Shown here: in pieces, positions 10,045 through 20,707 of the stretch | Position numbering within the stretch: the first letter of the stretch is position 1 | How the letters are laid out: every line of letters begins with the position of its first letter | Source of the DNA: Pseudobacteroides cellulosolvens ATCC 35603 = DSM 2933 | Lineage (GTDB): Bacteria; Bacillota; Clostridia; Acetivibrionales; DSM-2933 | DNA length: 64,000 bases | Reading direction: 5' to 3' | Assembly: GCF_001262605.1 (NCBI RefSeq) | Contig: NZ_LGTC01000001.1 | Span: 2,461,501-2,525,500, forward strand | The notes under the pieces: generated by a model | The model's input: the letters and a program-made list of their open reading frames with translations, nothing else | Told to the model about the DNA's origin: nothing | The model's database searches: none | Program-made: the position numbers and the translations under genes

Positions 10045-11907
10045 TTATTTATTATCCTCATCAACAACCTTATAATCAGCATCATATACGTTGTCGGAAC
10101 CTCCCATTTCAGGTCCTCCCTGTGCTCCTGCATTAGGATCAAAACCTGCATCTGCAGCTCCGTTAGCCCCTGCTCCTGTATTCTGATACATTTTTGACGA
10201 TATTTCATAGAAAGCCTGTGTCAGAGATTCAGTTGCATTTTTAATATTTTCTGTATCAGTACCTTTTAATGCTTCCTTAACTTTATTTATTTCTTCCTGT
10301 ATTTTTGCTTTATCCTCTGAGCTTAATTTATCACCGAGCTCGCCTAACTGTTTTTCACACTGGAATACCATTGAATCAGCATTATTTCTGACATCAACCT
10401 CTTCCTTTTTCTTCTTGTCCTCAGCCGCAAATTTTTCTGCTTCTTTTACAGCTTTATCTATCTCATCATCTGATAAGTTGGTAGAAGCGGTAATAGTAAC
10501 CTTCTGCTCGTTCCCTGTACCAAGGTCCTTAGCTGAAACGTGAACGATACCGTTAGCATCTATGTCGAATGTAACTTCGATCTGAGGTATGCCTCTTGGT
10601 GCCGGTGGAATTCCAGTAAGCTGGAATCTTCCAAGGGTCTTGTTGTACTGAGCCATTTCCCTTTCACCCTGTAATACATGGATCTCAACACTAGTCTGAC
10701 CATCTGCAGCAGTTGAAAACACCTGGCTCTTTTTAGCAGGTATAGTAGTATTTCTTTCAATAAGCTTTGTACAAACTCCGCCTAATGTTTCGATACCGAG
10801 TGATAATGGTGTAACATCAAGAAGCAATAGATCTTTAACTTCTCCGGTAAGTACTCCAGCCTGAATTGATGCTCCTACAGCAACACATTCATCAGGATTG
10901 ATTCCTTTAAAAGCCTCCTTACCAAGATATTTCTTAACAGCTTCCTGAACAGCAGGAATTCTTGAGGATCCACCTACCAGAAGAATTTTATCTATCTTAT
11001 CTACACTAAGTCCAGCATCCTTCATCGCTTGTCTTGTAGGCTCCATTGTCTTTTCAACCAAGTCCGCAGTTATCTCATCGAATTTAGCCCTTGTAAGTGT
11101 AACATCAAGGTGCTTAGGTCCTGTTGCATCTGCAGTTATAAAAGGAAGATTTATGTTTGTAGTTGTAACACCGGAAAGCTCAATTTTTGCTTTTTCTGCT
11201 GCTTCCTTCAATCTTTGTAGAGCCATCTTGTCATTTCTTAAGTCTATACCGTTTTCTCTCTTAAAGCTGTCTGCCAGGTAGTCCATAACCCTCTGGTCAA
11301 AGTCATCTCCACCAAGTCTATTGTTACCATGTGTTGCAAGAACCTCGAAAACTCCGTCACCAATTTCAAGAATGGATACATCGAAGGTTCCTCCACCCAA
11401 GTCAAATACCAGTATTTTCTGGTCATGTTCCTTATCAAGACCATATGCTAAAGCAGCAGCAGTTGGCTCGTTGATAATTCTTAATACCTCAAGACCTGCT
11501 ATTTTACCTGCATCCTTTGTTGCCTGCCTCTGTGAGTCACTGAAATACGCAGGAACAGTAATAACAGCCTGTGTTATTTTTTCTCCAAGGAATGCCTCAG
11601 CATCAGCTTTAAGCTTTTGCAGTATCATTGCAGATATTTCCTGGGGAGTATATTGGTTATCGTCAACTTTTACCTTTCTGTCTGTTCCCATATCCCTTTT
11701 GATTGATATTACAGTTCTATCAGGATTTGTTATGGCTTGTCGTTTTGCAACCTGGCCAACCAACCTTTCGCCTGTTTTTGAAAATGCTACAACAGACGGA
11801 GTAGTCCTGCTTCCCTCTGGATTAGGTATTACAACAGGTTCTCCACCTTCCATAACCGATACACATGAATTTGTTGTTCCCAAATCTATTCCTATTACTT
11901 TTGCCAT
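10045..11907 (-). CDS. dnaK: Chaperone DnaK (Hsp70)
   Basis: This ATP-dependent Hsp70 chaperone is 620 aa. It starts [20 protein letters not shown] and carries the ATPase signatures [15 protein letters not shown] and [14 protein letters not shown], the linker [19 protein letters not shown] and a substrate-binding domain. The disordered C-terminus (Gly/Ala/Asn-rich) ends [14 protein letters not shown], as usual in Firmicutes. It lies 23 bp downstream of grpE in a CIRCE-controlled operon. Confidence 0.98.
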   Translation of the reverse strand: MAKVIGIDLGTTNSCVSVMEGGEPVVIPNPEGSRTTPSVVAFSKTGERLVGQVAKRQAITNPDRTVISIKRDMGTDRKVKVDDNQYTPQEISAMILQKLKADAEAFLGEKITQAVITVPAYFSDSQRQATKDAGKIAGLEVLRIINEPTAAALAYGLDKEHDQKILVFDLGGGTFDVSILEIGDGVFEVLATHGNNRLGGDDFDQRVMDYLADSFKRENGIDLRNDKMALQRLKEAAEKAKIELSGVTTTNINLPFITADATGPKHLDVTLTRAKFDEITADLVEKTMEPTRQAMKDAGLSVDKIDKILLVGGSSRIPAVQEAVKKYLGKEAFKGINPDECVAVGASIQAGVLTGEVKDLLLLDVTPLSLGIETLGGVCTKLIERNTTIPAKKSQVFSTAADGQTSVEIHVLQGEREMAQYNKTLGRFQLTGIPPAPRGIPQIEVTFDIDANGIVHVSAKDLGTGNEQKVTITASTNLSDDEIDKAVKEAEKFAAEDKKKKEEVDVRNNADSMVFQCEKQLGELGDKLSSEDKAKIQEEINKVKEALKGTDTENIKNATESLTQAFYEISSKMYQNTGAGANGAADAGFDPNAGAQGGPEMGGSDNVYDADYKVVDEDNK

Positions 11908-11930
11908 ATTCTCTATCCTCCTCTTAATAA

Positions 11931-12533
11931 TCAGTTGGCTACTTTAACCATACTATGACGTATTACTTTATCTTTTAAAACATACCCTTTCTGGAATTCC
12001 TCAACAACTGTATTAGAATCATACGAGTCGTCTTCAATATGCATAACAGCATTATGTAGTTGAGGATCAAAAGTTTCCCCTACAGATTTAATTTCCTCAA
12101 CGCCAAGATTCTTCAATGCATCCTTAAGCTGTCTGTATACAAGCTCCATGCCTTCTTTAAAAGAAGAATCGGTAGTTGAATCATTTTCAGCTGCTTTTAT
12201 AGCCCTTTCAAAATTATCAACAACAGGAAGCATTGACAGTACAGTCTCACTTACAGCATCGTTATAAAGTGCGTCTTTTTCTTTTACTGTCCTCTTTTTG
12301 TAGTTATCAAATTCGGCAGCAGTACGCTGAAGCATACTAAAATATTCCTCGCACTGTTTGCTTTTCTGATCCAACATTGTTTTCATTTCTTCAATTGCAG
12401 AAACATTATCGCCACCATTTCCTGATGTTTCCTGTTCCTTTACATCAGAAGCAGTACCACCATTTTCAACTGATGGGTCTTTGGGCTCGTTTTGATTATT
12501 TTTCTTATCACTATCGCCTGAAAATATACCCAT
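11931..12533 (-). CDS. grpE: Nucleotide exchange factor GrpE
   Basis: GrpE releases ADP from DnaK. The product is 200 aa, with a low-complexity acidic N-terminus (residues 1-45), a long helix containing [18 protein letters not shown], and the C-terminal beta-domain motif [22 protein letters not shown] followed by [21 protein letters not shown]. The order hrcA-grpE-dnaK-dnaJ is the class I heat-shock arrangement. Confidence 0.95.
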   Translation of the reverse strand: MGIFSGDSDKKNNQNEPKDPSVENGGTASDVKEQETSGNGGDNVSAIEEMKTMLDQKSKQCEEYFSMLQRTAAEFDNYKKRTVKEKDALYNDAVSETVLSMLPVVDNFERAIKAAENDSTTDSSFKEGMELVYRQLKDALKNLGVEEIKSVGETFDPQLHNAVMHIEDDSYDSNTVVEEFQKGYVLKDKVIRHSMVKVAN

Positions 12534-12615
12534 ATCTTCTTAGTCCACCCTCCCCGTTTATTCATTAGTTCAAAAAAATCACTTGCGACTTTGTCAACCT
12601 TAATTGTTGCCGTTA

Positions 12616-12681
12616 GGAATTATGATATACCATACACCATAATTCCCAGGCATGAACAAAAATAAATGCTGTTACATGCCT
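12616..12681 (-). other. Two hairpins between hrcA and grpE
   Basis: Directly after the hrcA stop, AGGCATG (complement of 12675-12681) can pair with CATGCCT (complement of 12648-12654). A second stem, GGAATTATG/CATAATTCC (12616-12624 with 12638-12646), follows. Neither has a strong U-run. Hairpins at this spot may protect or partially terminate the hrcA transcript so that less repressor than chaperone is made; that role is inferred. Confidence 0.45.
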
Positions 12682-12683
12682 TA

Positions 12684-13733
12684 TTAACTATCATCTATAT
12701 CACCTATATATTTTAATATTTCTTCATTCAACTTTCTTTTAAGAAAATTCATCGAAGAAATAACCTTTGCATATTCCATTCTTGTAGGACCAATAACACC
12801 TATGGTTCCAAGCACAATATTACCAATGCTGTATGTTGCAGTAATAAGGCTGCAATCCTTAATCTGTTGTATATCATTCTCTGTTCCTATATGAACACCT
12901 ATACTTTCCGTGCCATTTTTATCGTTTAGAATCTTGTATATTTTTTCTTTCTCATCCAGAACATTCAAGAACTCCTTTGCCTTTACAATATCCATAAACT
13001 CCGGAAAGTTAAGTATGTTGGTAGTACCCTCCAAATACACATCGGAATAATCTATATTGTTTATAGAATCCACTATACCGTCAATTATCGGTATCAGTAT
13101 TTCTTTCGTAATACCTAACTCTTTTTCTATATCCAGCAAAATATTATTGCCTATCTGATCTATTGTAAGCCCATTCAGCTTAATGTTTAGTACATTTGAC
13201 AGCATAATTAACAAATCTGCAGTAACATTATCCTGAATCTTAATAAAGCTGTTTCTTACCACATTTGCACTAGTAACCACTATTACAAGTGCTCTTCCGG
13301 GCTGAATCGGCACAACCTGTACGGCCTTAAGAATGCTTTTTTTCAACTGCGGTGCAATTGCAATCGATGTATATTTGGTGATCTTGGACATTATCATCGA
13401 TGCTTGCCTTATAAGTTGATTCATTTCATTTATCCGTACTTCAAGTGCCTGTTTTATACAATCAGCTTCCTCAGTGGAAATAACCCTTTCTTTCATCAGC
13501 TCATTGACATAAAGTCTATAGCCTTTGTCAGAGGGTACTCTACCTGCAGATGTATGCGGCTGTCCTAAAAACCCCATTTCCTCAAGATCAGCCATTTCAT
13601 TCCTAATAGTGGCAGAACTTAAGCCAAGCTCATGTTTCCTTGCGATTGTTCTTGAACCAATAGGTTCTGCTGTGTCAATGTAGTCATCAATAATAGCCTG
13701 AAGAATCCTTCGTTTTCTATCATCCAAGTACAT
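12684..13733 (-). CDS. hrcA: Heat-inducible transcription repressor HrcA
   Basis: HrcA binds CIRCE operators and represses the dnaK and groE operons at normal temperature. The protein begins MYLDDRKRRILQAIIDDYID with a winged helix-turn-helix (TIARKHELGLSSATIRNEMADLEEMG) and the conserved PHTSAGRVPSDKGYR segment, followed by the GAF-like effector domain. I start it at 13733 because GGGGAG lies 7 nt upstream. An in-frame start at 13757 would fall inside the CIRCE operator. The gene is 349 aa, typical, and is the first gene of its operon. Confidence 0.95.
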   Translation of the reverse strand: MYLDDRKRRILQAIIDDYIDTAEPIGSRTIARKHELGLSSATIRNEMADLEEMGFLGQPHTSAGRVPSDKGYRLYVNELMKERVISTEEADCIKQALEVRINEMNQLIRQASMIMSKITKYTSIAIAPQLKKSILKAVQVVPIQPGRALVIVVTSANVVRNSFIKIQDNVTADLLIMLSNVLNIKLNGLTIDQIGNNILLDIEKELGITKEILIPIIDGIVDSINNIDYSDVYLEGTTNILNFPEFMDIVKAKEFLNVLDEKEKIYKILNDKNGTESIGVHIGTENDIQQIKDCSLITATYSIGNIVLGTIGVIGPTRMEYAKVISSMNFLKRKLNEEILKYIGDIDDS

Positions 13734-13750
13734 GTTCCAGCTCCCCTTTG

Positions 13751-13777
13751 TTAGCACTCTACTTAATTGAGTGCTAA
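13751..13777 (-). promoter_or_regulatory. CIRCE operator
   Basis: The sequence is a perfect 9-9-9 match to the CIRCE consensus, TTAGCACTC-N9-GAGTGCTAA. It lies between the hrcA promoter and the hrcA ribosome site, so HrcA represses its own operon here. Confidence 0.98.
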
Positions 13778-13787
13778 TTATAATTTA

Positions 13788-13816
13788 AATATATCCCCAT
13801 GACAGTTATTTGTCAA
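13788..13816 (-). promoter_or_regulatory. Sigma-A promoter of the hrcA operon
   Basis: On the minus strand TTGACA (13811-13816) is followed after exactly 17 nt by TATATT (13788-13793). The start of transcription would fall at or just before the CIRCE element, the normal arrangement for HrcA repression. Confidence 0.85.
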
Positions 13817-13889
13817 GTATTTTATGCTAAAATCCCAACAATTACAAATAATATCTTTATCGGCAATACTTTGAAGGCAATGAACATTA

Positions 13890-15031
13890 TTAATCGATAA
13901 ATTCCATAAAAACCTGATTGGCATAATCCAAACCTGTTTCTGTAAGCATTAGCCTTTTATCTTTATACTCAACTAATCCCCTTGCGATCAATTTGTTAAA
14001 CTGCTCACCAAATCTATCCATAATTTCAATTCCGTATCTTTCTTTGAAGTCCAATATGGAAATGCCTTGAGTAAGCCTCATTCCAAGAATGACAAACTCA
14101 GACATGCTTTCAGCTTCATCTATAAAAGCTTCTCCTTCTACATATTTACCCTCATTTTTTATATAGTTTTCAACATAATCTTCTATGCTATATACATTAT
14201 TATATCTTTTTTTGTTGAAGTATGAATGTGCCCTGCCCCAAAACCTAAATAGTTTTCCGCATTCCAATATATAAGGTTGTGCTTGCACTCAAAACCTTCC
14301 TTTGAGAAATTGGATATTTCATACATATTATATCCATATTGTGACAGCTTCCTTTTAGCAATATAATACATTTCTCTATCCAATTGGTCATCTATTTCCT
14401 TTATATCTCCATTGTTATACTTTTCCCAAAACACAGTATTTTCTTCTATTTTAAGGCTATAGCTTGATATATGCTCCGGCCCTTGGCTTATTATATTATT
14501 TAGCGTCTCATTCCAATCATCCAGTGTTTGATCTGGAAGAGAAAAAATCACATCCACATTTATGTTATCAAATCCTATTTCTCTTGCAAGTTTAAAATTA
14601 TTGGTAAAATCTTCAACGCAATGAATCCTGCCAATGCTTTTTAAAAGCTTGTTTTGCCAGGCTTGCAGTCCTATACTCAGCCTGTTTATTCCAATATATT
14701 TATATGCTTTAAGTTTAATTTCTGACAATGTACCGGGATTCGATTCAATGCTTACTTCTGCATCGCTTCTTAAATTATAATGCTTGCGGCAAAGCTCCAA
14801 TACATCTTCAATGTACCGTGAATCAACACTTGAAGGAGTCCCGCCGCCGATAAAAACCGTCTTTACTTCATATTGCCCTGCTCTTTCACTGTTTAATATG
14901 ATCTCTTTTTTTAATGCATCAAAATAAGCTTCCACCAAACTGCTCTTATTTGAAGAGGAATTAAAGTCACAATAGTAGCACTTTGATATACAAAAAGGAA
15001 TATGAATATAAATCCCAATACTTTTTTTCAT
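13890..15031 (-). pseudogene. hemW: HemW-type radical SAM protein, split by a one-base frameshift
   Basis: HemW is a heme chaperone of the radical SAM family, related to oxygen-independent coproporphyrinogen oxidase. The N-terminal part (start ATG at 15031 after GGGAG) has the cluster motif CISKCYYCDF, the GGGTPSS glycine motif and RLSIGLQAW. At about 14232 the frame breaks. YLGFGAG should continue AHSYFNKKRYNN, but that sequence is found in the next frame, which runs to the normal C-terminus (LMLTETGLDYANQVFMEFI). Adding one G to the GGG run near 14232 restores a protein of about 380 aa, the usual length. Either the gene is newly broken or this is a base-calling error. It lies 21 bp behind lepA, a conserved pairing. 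Confidence 0.85.
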
Positions 15032-15052
15032 ATTAACTCCCAAAAACTATAC

Positions 15053-16864
15053 TTAAGTGTCCAGTTTCAAAACTGTCATAAATGCTTCCTGCGGAACCTC
15101 TACACTTCCAACCTGTCTCATTCTTTTCTTACCCTCTTTTTGCTTCTCAAGGAGCTTCTTCTTTCTTGTTATGTCCCCGCCGTAGCATTTTGAAAGAACG
15201 TCTTTTCTATAGGCTTTTACTGTCTCCCTTGCTATTATTTTACCGCCGATGCAAGCCTGTATGGGAATTTCAAATTGCTGCCTGGGTATTGACTCTTTAA
15301 GCTTTTCGGCTATTCTTCTTCCCCTCGCATATGCCTTTTCAGTATGGACAATAAATGAAAGAGCATCAACAATATCCCCATTTAACATTATGTCCAGCTT
15401 TACAAGAGTTGAAGGATTGTATCCTATAAGCTCATAATCCAATGAAGCATAACCTCTTGACCTAGATTTTAGAGCATCAAAAAAGTCATATATTATTTCA
15501 TTGAGGGGCATTTCATATAAAAGCATTACTCTTCCCTCATCAATATATTTCATATCCTTATATACACCGCGTCTTTCCTGGCTGAGATCCATTATGCTGC
15601 CCACATAATCCGTCGGTAGCATGATAGAACATTTAACCATGGGCTCCTCCATTGAACTGATCTCTGCAGGCGGCGGCAAGTTTGACGGGTTGTCAATAAA
15701 TACGGTCGTCCCATCAGTTCTGTTAACCTTGTATATAACACTCGGAGCCGTTGTAACCAGGTCTAAATCGTATTCCCTTTCAAGACGCTCCTGAATTATC
15801 TCCATATGCAAAAGCCCTAAAAATCCGCATCTAAAACCAAACCCAAGGGCTATAGATGACTCCGGTTCGAAGCTTAATGAAGCATCGTTAAGCTGCAGCT
15901 TTTCAAGTGCATCCCTCAAATCTCCATACTTTGAACCGTCTGCGGGGTATATACCGCAGAAAACCATTGAATTTACCTTTTTATAACCGGGCAAAGGCTC
16001 TTTTGTAGGGTTATCCGACAGAGTTACAGTATCACCAACCCTGGTGTCCCGGACATTCTTTATACTGGCAGCAATATACCCTACCTCTCCTGCCAAAAGC
16101 TCACCGCAAGAAGCAAGAGATCCCGGTCTGAAATATCCGACTTCAGTAACCACAAACTCTTTTCCGGTATACATCATCTTGATCTGGTCCCCGACCTTCA
16201 CGCTGCCTTCCTTTATTCTTACATATACAATAACACCTTTATAGCTGTCATAGTAGGAATCGAATATAAGTGCCTTCAAAGGAGCAGTTTCATCGTTGTC
16301 AGGACAAGGTACACCTTTTACAACACTCTCCAAAACATCTTCAATATTCAATCCGTTTTTGGCTGAAACCATTGGTGCCTCACTTGCATCAAGCCCAATT
16401 ATATCCTCAATTTCCTTTTTGACTACATCAGGCTGGGCACTTGGCAAGTCAATTTTATTTATTACCGGAAGAATTTCCAGGTTATGTTCCAAAGCCAGAT
16501 AAACATTTGCAAGGGTTTGTGCCTCAATCCCCTGTGCAGCATCTACAACCAGTATTGCTCCTTCACATGCAGCCAAACTCCTTGAAACCTCGTAATTAAA
16601 ATCTACATGCCCTGGAGTGTCTATCAGGTTGAATATATATTCCTCTCCATCACTGGACTTATATACCATTCTTACGGCCTGAGCCTTTATAGTAATACCA
16701 CGTTCCCTTTCGATATCCATATTATCTAGGACCTGATCTTCCATTTCCCTTAGGGTTAAAACCCCGGTCTTTTCCAACATCCTGTCTGCAAGGGTTGATT
16801 TCCCATGATCAATATGTGCTATTATACAAAAATTTCTTATCTTCTTTTGTCTTTCGCTTGCCAT
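15053..16864 (-). CDS. lepA: Elongation factor 4 (LepA)
   Basis: LepA is a ribosome-associated translational GTPase involved in translation quality and 30S assembly. The 603-aa product has G1 AHIDHGKST, the switch I region [11 protein letters not shown]3 DTPGHVDF, G4 NKID, and the LepA-specific C-terminal domain ([20 protein letters not shown]). I chose the ATG at 16864, 9 nt after GGAGG; the codon before it, TTG at 16867, is also possible. It is the first gene of a lepA-hemW unit. Confidence 0.96.
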   Translation of the reverse strand: MASERQKKIRNFCIIAHIDHGKSTLADRMLEKTGVLTLREMEDQVLDNMDIERERGITIKAQAVRMVYKSSDGEEYIFNLIDTPGHVDFNYEVSRSLAACEGAILVVDAAQGIEAQTLANVYLALEHNLEILPVINKIDLPSAQPDVVKKEIEDIIGLDASEAPMVSAKNGLNIEDVLESVVKGVPCPDNDETAPLKALIFDSYYDSYKGVIVYVRIKEGSVKVGDQIKMMYTGKEFVVTEVGYFRPGSLASCGELLAGEVGYIAASIKNVRDTRVGDTVTLSDNPTKEPLPGYKKVNSMVFCGIYPADGSKYGDLRDALEKLQLNDASLSFEPESSIALGFGFRCGFLGLLHMEIIQERLEREYDLDLVTTAPSVIYKVNRTDGTTVFIDNPSNLPPPAEISSMEEPMVKCSIMLPTDYVGSIMDLSQERRGVYKDMKYIDEGRVMLLYEMPLNEIIYDFFDALKSRSRGYASLDYELIGYNPSTLVKLDIMLNGDIVDALSFIVHTEKAYARGRRIAEKLKESIPRQQFEIPIQACIGGKIIARETVKAYRKDVLSKCYGGDITRKKKLLEKQKEGKKRMRQVGSVEVPQEAFMTVLKLDT

Positions 16865-17389
16865 CAATAAAATCCTCCAAAGGTTTCATTAATATGTGTT
16901 TCATTAATATATATTAAATATTATTATTTCATGTACATTACTAGATTTTCATCCAAATGCATAGCGATTAGTCATTTACATTTGATTGTATCCAGCTTTC
17001 TATTATAACATAACTTAAACAAGGTGAATAGATAAAATGTGATTTAGTTTAGCCCTCAGTTTTAAATTGGTAAAAGTTTATTGCAAATCCTTTAGCAAAA
17101 CGTTATAATATTATTGAAAATTCAATGATGTTTTCTTACACAGATGTAACTTCCTAATCGACTAAGACGTCGATATCAGTAACTTTTATGGATACCACAT
17201 ATTAATCACTTTAATTGGATTGTGGTGATTTCATATCTTAAGAAGGAAGACAATGATTGTTATTCCTCCTTTATGCCGGGTAGACCTGTATCCCGTCATA
17301 TATAATCTTTCAGGTTATCTTAATTTCCAGAAACAATGGGGTTGAAGGAGAAAATTTAATATTAATTATGCTAGAAAGGTGATATTATA
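16865..17389. other. Intergenic region and probable leader of amtB
   Basis: No gene is visible. The gap separates the divergent lepA and amtB genes. On the plus strand upstream of amtB there are possible short hairpins: AAGGA...TCCTT around 17243-17273 and CGGG...CCCG around 17277-17298. They suggest a structured leader, but I do not recognise a glutamine riboswitch, glnA-type motif or other named family. The amtB ribosome site AAAGGTGAT lies just before 17390. Confidence 0.4.
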
Positions 17390-18754
17390 ATGAATGATCT
17401 CAATCTCCAAATTTTAGGTGGCGGTATAAACACCGTCTGGGTTTTATTATGTGCTGCTCTGGTTTTCTTTATGGAAGCGGGTTTTGCAATGTTGGAGGCA
17501 GGTTTTATAAGAGCTAAGAATTCCCTCAACATTATTATGAAGGTTTTTATTGATTGCTGTTCAGGATTGCTGGGTTATTGGGTATTAGGTTTCGCATTGA
17601 TGTACGGTCTCGATAAATTTGGTATAATCGGAACCACAGGTTTTTTTGCCACCGGTGATATGAGCAATTTACCATTCTTAAGAAACCTGGGGTTGCCTGT
17701 TGAAGTGTACTGGATGTTCCAAGCAGCTTTTGCAGTAGCAGTTGCTACAATAGTATCCGGTGCAGTATCTGAAAGAATGAAATTCCTCCCATATATGTTT
17801 TTTAGTTTTATCGCAACTGCAGTTATTTATCCAGTGGCAGGTCATATGATCTGGAATCCGGAAGGATTATTCGCAAAGATGGGCATGCTTGATTTTGCCG
17901 GTTCGGCTGCAGTTCACTCTGTAGGTGGATGGGCATCCCTTGCAGCGGTTATTGTTCTTGGCCCGCGAATCGGAAAGTATAAAAAGGATGGTTCTATAAA
18001 CGTTATACCTGGTCACAGCTTGCCATTAGCAGCTTTGGGTGCCTTTATACTCTGGTTCGGCTGGTTCGGTTTCAATCCTGGAAGTGCATTAACAGGACTT
18101 GACGGAAGCATCTCCCATATAGTGGTAACTACAAACCTGGCAGCAGCAGCCGGGGGCTTTGTAAGTGCTATATTCACACTTATAAGATATGGCAAGGTTG
18201 ATGCCAGTATGACTATGAACGGAGCCCTTGCAGGATTGGTTTCAATAACTGCCGGATGTGCTTTTGTAAATCTCCCGAGTGCTGTAATAATAGGAGCTAT
18301 AGCTGGTGTTCTTGTTGTTGTTGCTGTTGAGTTCTTTGATAAAATTCATGCAGATGACCCTGTTGGTGCCATTGCAGTCCATGGTGTGTGCGGTTCCTTC
18401 GGAACTATCGCTGTAGGACTTTTTGCTTCAATAGGAACATCAAAGGGACTTTTCTTCGGCGGCGGCCTAAAGCTTTTAGGTGTTCAAGCTTTAGGACTTC
18501 TCACAGTATCGGCTTGGGCATTCTTTTCCACATTCATGGTTTTTAAAGTATTAAAAGCAATTTCAGGTATAAGGGTTAGCAAAGAAGATGAGGTTGAAGG
18601 TCTTGATATTAGTGAACATGGGGTAAGGGCCTATGCACAGACAGCAATGGATGACAGTCTGGTTCTTGAAGATCTCGGCAATAACATTACAGCCAGTCAA
18701 AAGACTAAATCAGGTATAAAAGCCAGCCAGGCTAATATAGAATATATTACATAG
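17390..18754 (+). CDS. amtB: Ammonium transporter AmtB
   Basis: The gene encodes a 454-aa polytopic Amt/Rh channel protein that brings ammonium/ammonia across the cytoplasmic membrane. It has about 11 hydrophobic segments. The family signatures MEAGFAMLEAGF near the N-terminus and the FNPGSALTG loop are present. Both pore histidines are kept, in AAVHSVGGWASL and AVHGVCGSFGT. The cytoplasmic tail (from about residue 395) is long and hydrophilic. No glnK/PII gene lies beside it, which is unusual because amtB and glnK are often linked; the regulator must be elsewhere. A strong terminator follows, so it is probably monocistronic. Confidence 0.95.
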   Translation: MNDLNLQILGGGINTVWVLLCAALVFFMEAGFAMLEAGFIRAKNSLNIIMKVFIDCCSGLLGYWVLGFALMYGLDKFGIIGTTGFFATGDMSNLPFLRNLGLPVEVYWMFQAAFAVAVATIVSGAVSERMKFLPYMFFSFIATAVIYPVAGHMIWNPEGLFAKMGMLDFAGSAAVHSVGGWASLAAVIVLGPRIGKYKKDGSINVIPGHSLPLAALGAFILWFGWFGFNPGSALTGLDGSISHIVVTTNLAAAAGGFVSAIFTLIRYGKVDASMTMNGALAGLVSITAGCAFVNLPSAVIIGAIAGVLVVVAVEFFDKIHADDPVGAIAVHGVCGSFGTIAVGLFASIGTSKGLFFGGGLKLLGVQALGLLTVSAWAFFSTFMVFKVLKAISGIRVSKEDEVEGLDISEHGVRAYAQTAMDDSLVLEDLGNNITASQKTKSGIKASQANIEYIT

Positions 18755-18792
18755 CAATATTTTAGTCATTCCTTAAAAACCTTCCCAACGTA

Positions 18793-18840
18793 AAAGCTGC
18801 TGCAACACTATAAATTTAGTTTTGCAGCAGCTTTCTTTAA
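18793..18840 (+). terminator. Rho-independent terminator of amtB
   Basis: A 13-bp perfect stem, AAAGCTGCTGCAA (18793-18805) with its complement at 18822-18834, is followed by CTTT. It lies about 40 bp beyond the amtB stop and points towards the convergent DUF503 gene. Confidence 0.9.
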
Positions 18841-18879
18841 TGTCTAGAAAATTATGGTGCATACTACACCCTAACTGCT

Positions 18880-19170
18880 CTAATCGATATAAATTTTTTC
18901 GGTATTGTAGTTAAAAAGAGCAGCCCGCCCATCATTTTCAACAAAATTTACAATATTGTTAAGCATACTGTCAATGTGCTTGGCATCATTCGATACACAA
19001 GAAACCCCTATAACAGCATTTTTCCATGTATCGTTAAGGTCAACTTCAGCAATTGAGGCATTATATCTTGCTTTAAGTCTTTCAATTATACTCTTAATGA
19101 TCTGTCTTTTATCCTTGAGAGAAAACGCACCTTCAAGGGACAATTCCATTCTGCATACTCCAACAATCAA
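18880..19170 (-). CDS. DUF503 (YlxP-like) small protein
   Basis: This 96-aa protein has the DUF503/YlxP pattern: MIVGVCRMELSLEGAFSLKDKRQIIKS, then KARYNASIAEVDLNDTW and AVIGVSCVSNDAKHIDSML. In Bacillus and Clostridium ylxP often sits by infB-rbfA, and a minor role in ribosome biogenesis has been suspected but not shown. Here it stands alone, facing amtB, behind the ribosome site AAGGAAGGTG. Confidence 0.85.
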   Translation of the reverse strand: MIVGVCRMELSLEGAFSLKDKRQIIKSIIERLKARYNASIAEVDLNDTWKNAVIGVSCVSNDAKHIDSMLNNIVNFVENDGRAALFNYNTEKIYID

Positions 19171-19463
19171 AGAATTTCACCTTCCTTTTTAATGCTTAGT
19201 CATGATCAAAAAATAACTACCACTATAAATTTCGCTCATGTGTTGACTTAACTCAACAACAACCGCGTAGAAATCGGATGTAATTTTTCATTCATGCCTT
19301 ATTATACCGATTATAGCATAAATAAATCTTAAGTTGTGGAAATTCCCTATAATTATTGCTATAATATAAAATAAATTAGCACTCCACATTAGAAATGCCT
19401 AAAATAGTCTTATAAACAAAATAACTTAAGGTATTACATTAAAATATCAAGGAGATAATTACT

Positions 19464-20618
19464 ATGCCTACGGTATTAGTTATTGATGATGAAACCACAA
19501 TTTTAGAAAATATAAGATTCAATCTGGAAATGGAAAATTATAATGTAATTACTGCATCTAACGGAGAAGATGGTCTCAACATTTTCAGGGAAAAAATAAA
19601 TATCATAGATGCAGTTATTACCGATATGAGAATGCCAAAACTTACAGGTATTGATGTACTAAGAGAAGTAAAAAAACTTATGCCTGAAATGGGTGTCCTC
19701 ATTTTAACAGGTCACGGTGATATAGAAAATGCCATTCAGACGATGAAGGAAGGTGCTTTTGAATATCTGAAAAAGCCCCTTAATGTCGATCAATTATCCA
19801 TAATAATATCTAAAGCCATAGAAAAAAAGAATTTGCTTTTGGAAAATACCAATATACAAAAGAAGCTTCTGGATCAGAACTCTTATCTTCAAGGCTTACA
19901 TGATTCAGCTGAAAAAATTCTATTGAATTTGCTTCCAAAAAAGCTGCCTGAGATGGATAATGTAAGATTCTCTGTGGAGTACAAGTCTTCTGAAGCTGTA
20001 GGCGGAGACATGTATGATATTTGTGATATTGGAGATTATCTATGCTTTTATGTTTTTGATGTTTCCAATCATGGTATACTGGCAGCAGTAATTGCCGTTA
20101 TACTGAAAAGTTTTCTCCAAAACATAGAATACAACTACAGGCAAGGTATTAATAAACGTAGGTTCCCAGAAATTGTTGCAGACCTTAATAATGAGGTACT
20201 TATCAATACTGCAGAAAATGTTTTTGCTACCCTTTTTCTCGGATTCTTGGATAAAAAAACCAATGTGCTGTATTATGTGTCTGCAGGACATGTCACACAA
20301 TATTTGTTTAATAACGAAAAAATAGAACCTTTAAACTCAACAGGAACCGTCCTTGGTGCTTTTGAAGATGCAACCTATACCTGCAGCGTTCATCAGTTAA
20401 GCCCCGGAGATAAAGTAGTTCTATTTTCTGACGGAATACTGGAAGTTTCCAATGATGATATCATATTTGGTTATAAAAACATTGAAAAAAACCTTATGGA
20501 AAACAACTCCAAGCCTATAGATGTTATAACCAAAGAGCTTTTAAAAGCCTCTGCCCAATATGGCAGCAATGACTTCTTTGACGATGTAACAATTGTTGGA
20601 ATGGAACTTATTAAGTAA
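19464..20618 (+). CDS. Response regulator with SpoIIE/PP2C phosphatase domain (RsbU-like)
   Basis: The N-terminal receiver (residues 1-120) has the acidic pocket DD at 8-9, the phospho-acceptor D54 in VITDMRMPK and K104 in LKKPLN. A coiled linker leads to a PP2C-type phosphatase of the SpoIIE/RsbU class, with metal-binding motifs EAVGGDMYD (178-185), FDVSNHG and VLFSDGILEVS. Such proteins dephosphorylate a STAS-domain anti-anti-sigma factor when the receiver is phosphorylated. It is followed 89 bp later by a histidine kinase and then an RsbW-like kinase, so the three probably form one stress or developmental partner-switching circuit. No STAS gene is visible nearby. The ribosome site is AAGGAGA. 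Confidence 0.9.
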   Translation: MPTVLVIDDETTILENIRFNLEMENYNVITASNGEDGLNIFREKINIIDAVITDMRMPKLTGIDVLREVKKLMPEMGVLILTGHGDIENAIQTMKEGAFEYLKKPLNVDQLSIIISKAIEKKNLLLENTNIQKKLLDQNSYLQGLHDSAEKILLNLLPKKLPEMDNVRFSVEYKSSEAVGGDMYDICDIGDYLCFYVFDVSNHGILAAVIAVILKSFLQNIEYNYRQGINKRRFPEIVADLNNEVLINTAENVFATLFLGFLDKKTNVLYYVSAGHVTQYLFNNEKIEPLNSTGTVLGAFEDATYTCSVHQLSPGDKVVLFSDGILEVSNDDIIFGYKNIEKNLMENNSKPIDVITKELLKASAQYGSNDFFDDVTIVGMELIK

Positions 20619-20707
20619 TTCATTTTTTATATTCAGTATAAAACCATTTAATAAAACATAGTTATATTGCACTATTACATAAAACTTATTTTTATCTGGA
20701 GGGTTAT

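Noticed and set aside
12684..13757. Longer hrcA frame starting at 13757
   Set aside because: That start lies inside the CIRCE operator and has no ribosome site; 13733 is well supported.
17100..17389. Glutamine riboswitch or glnA RNA motif before amtB
   Set aside because: Hairpins are possible, but the conserved bases of those motifs are not present.
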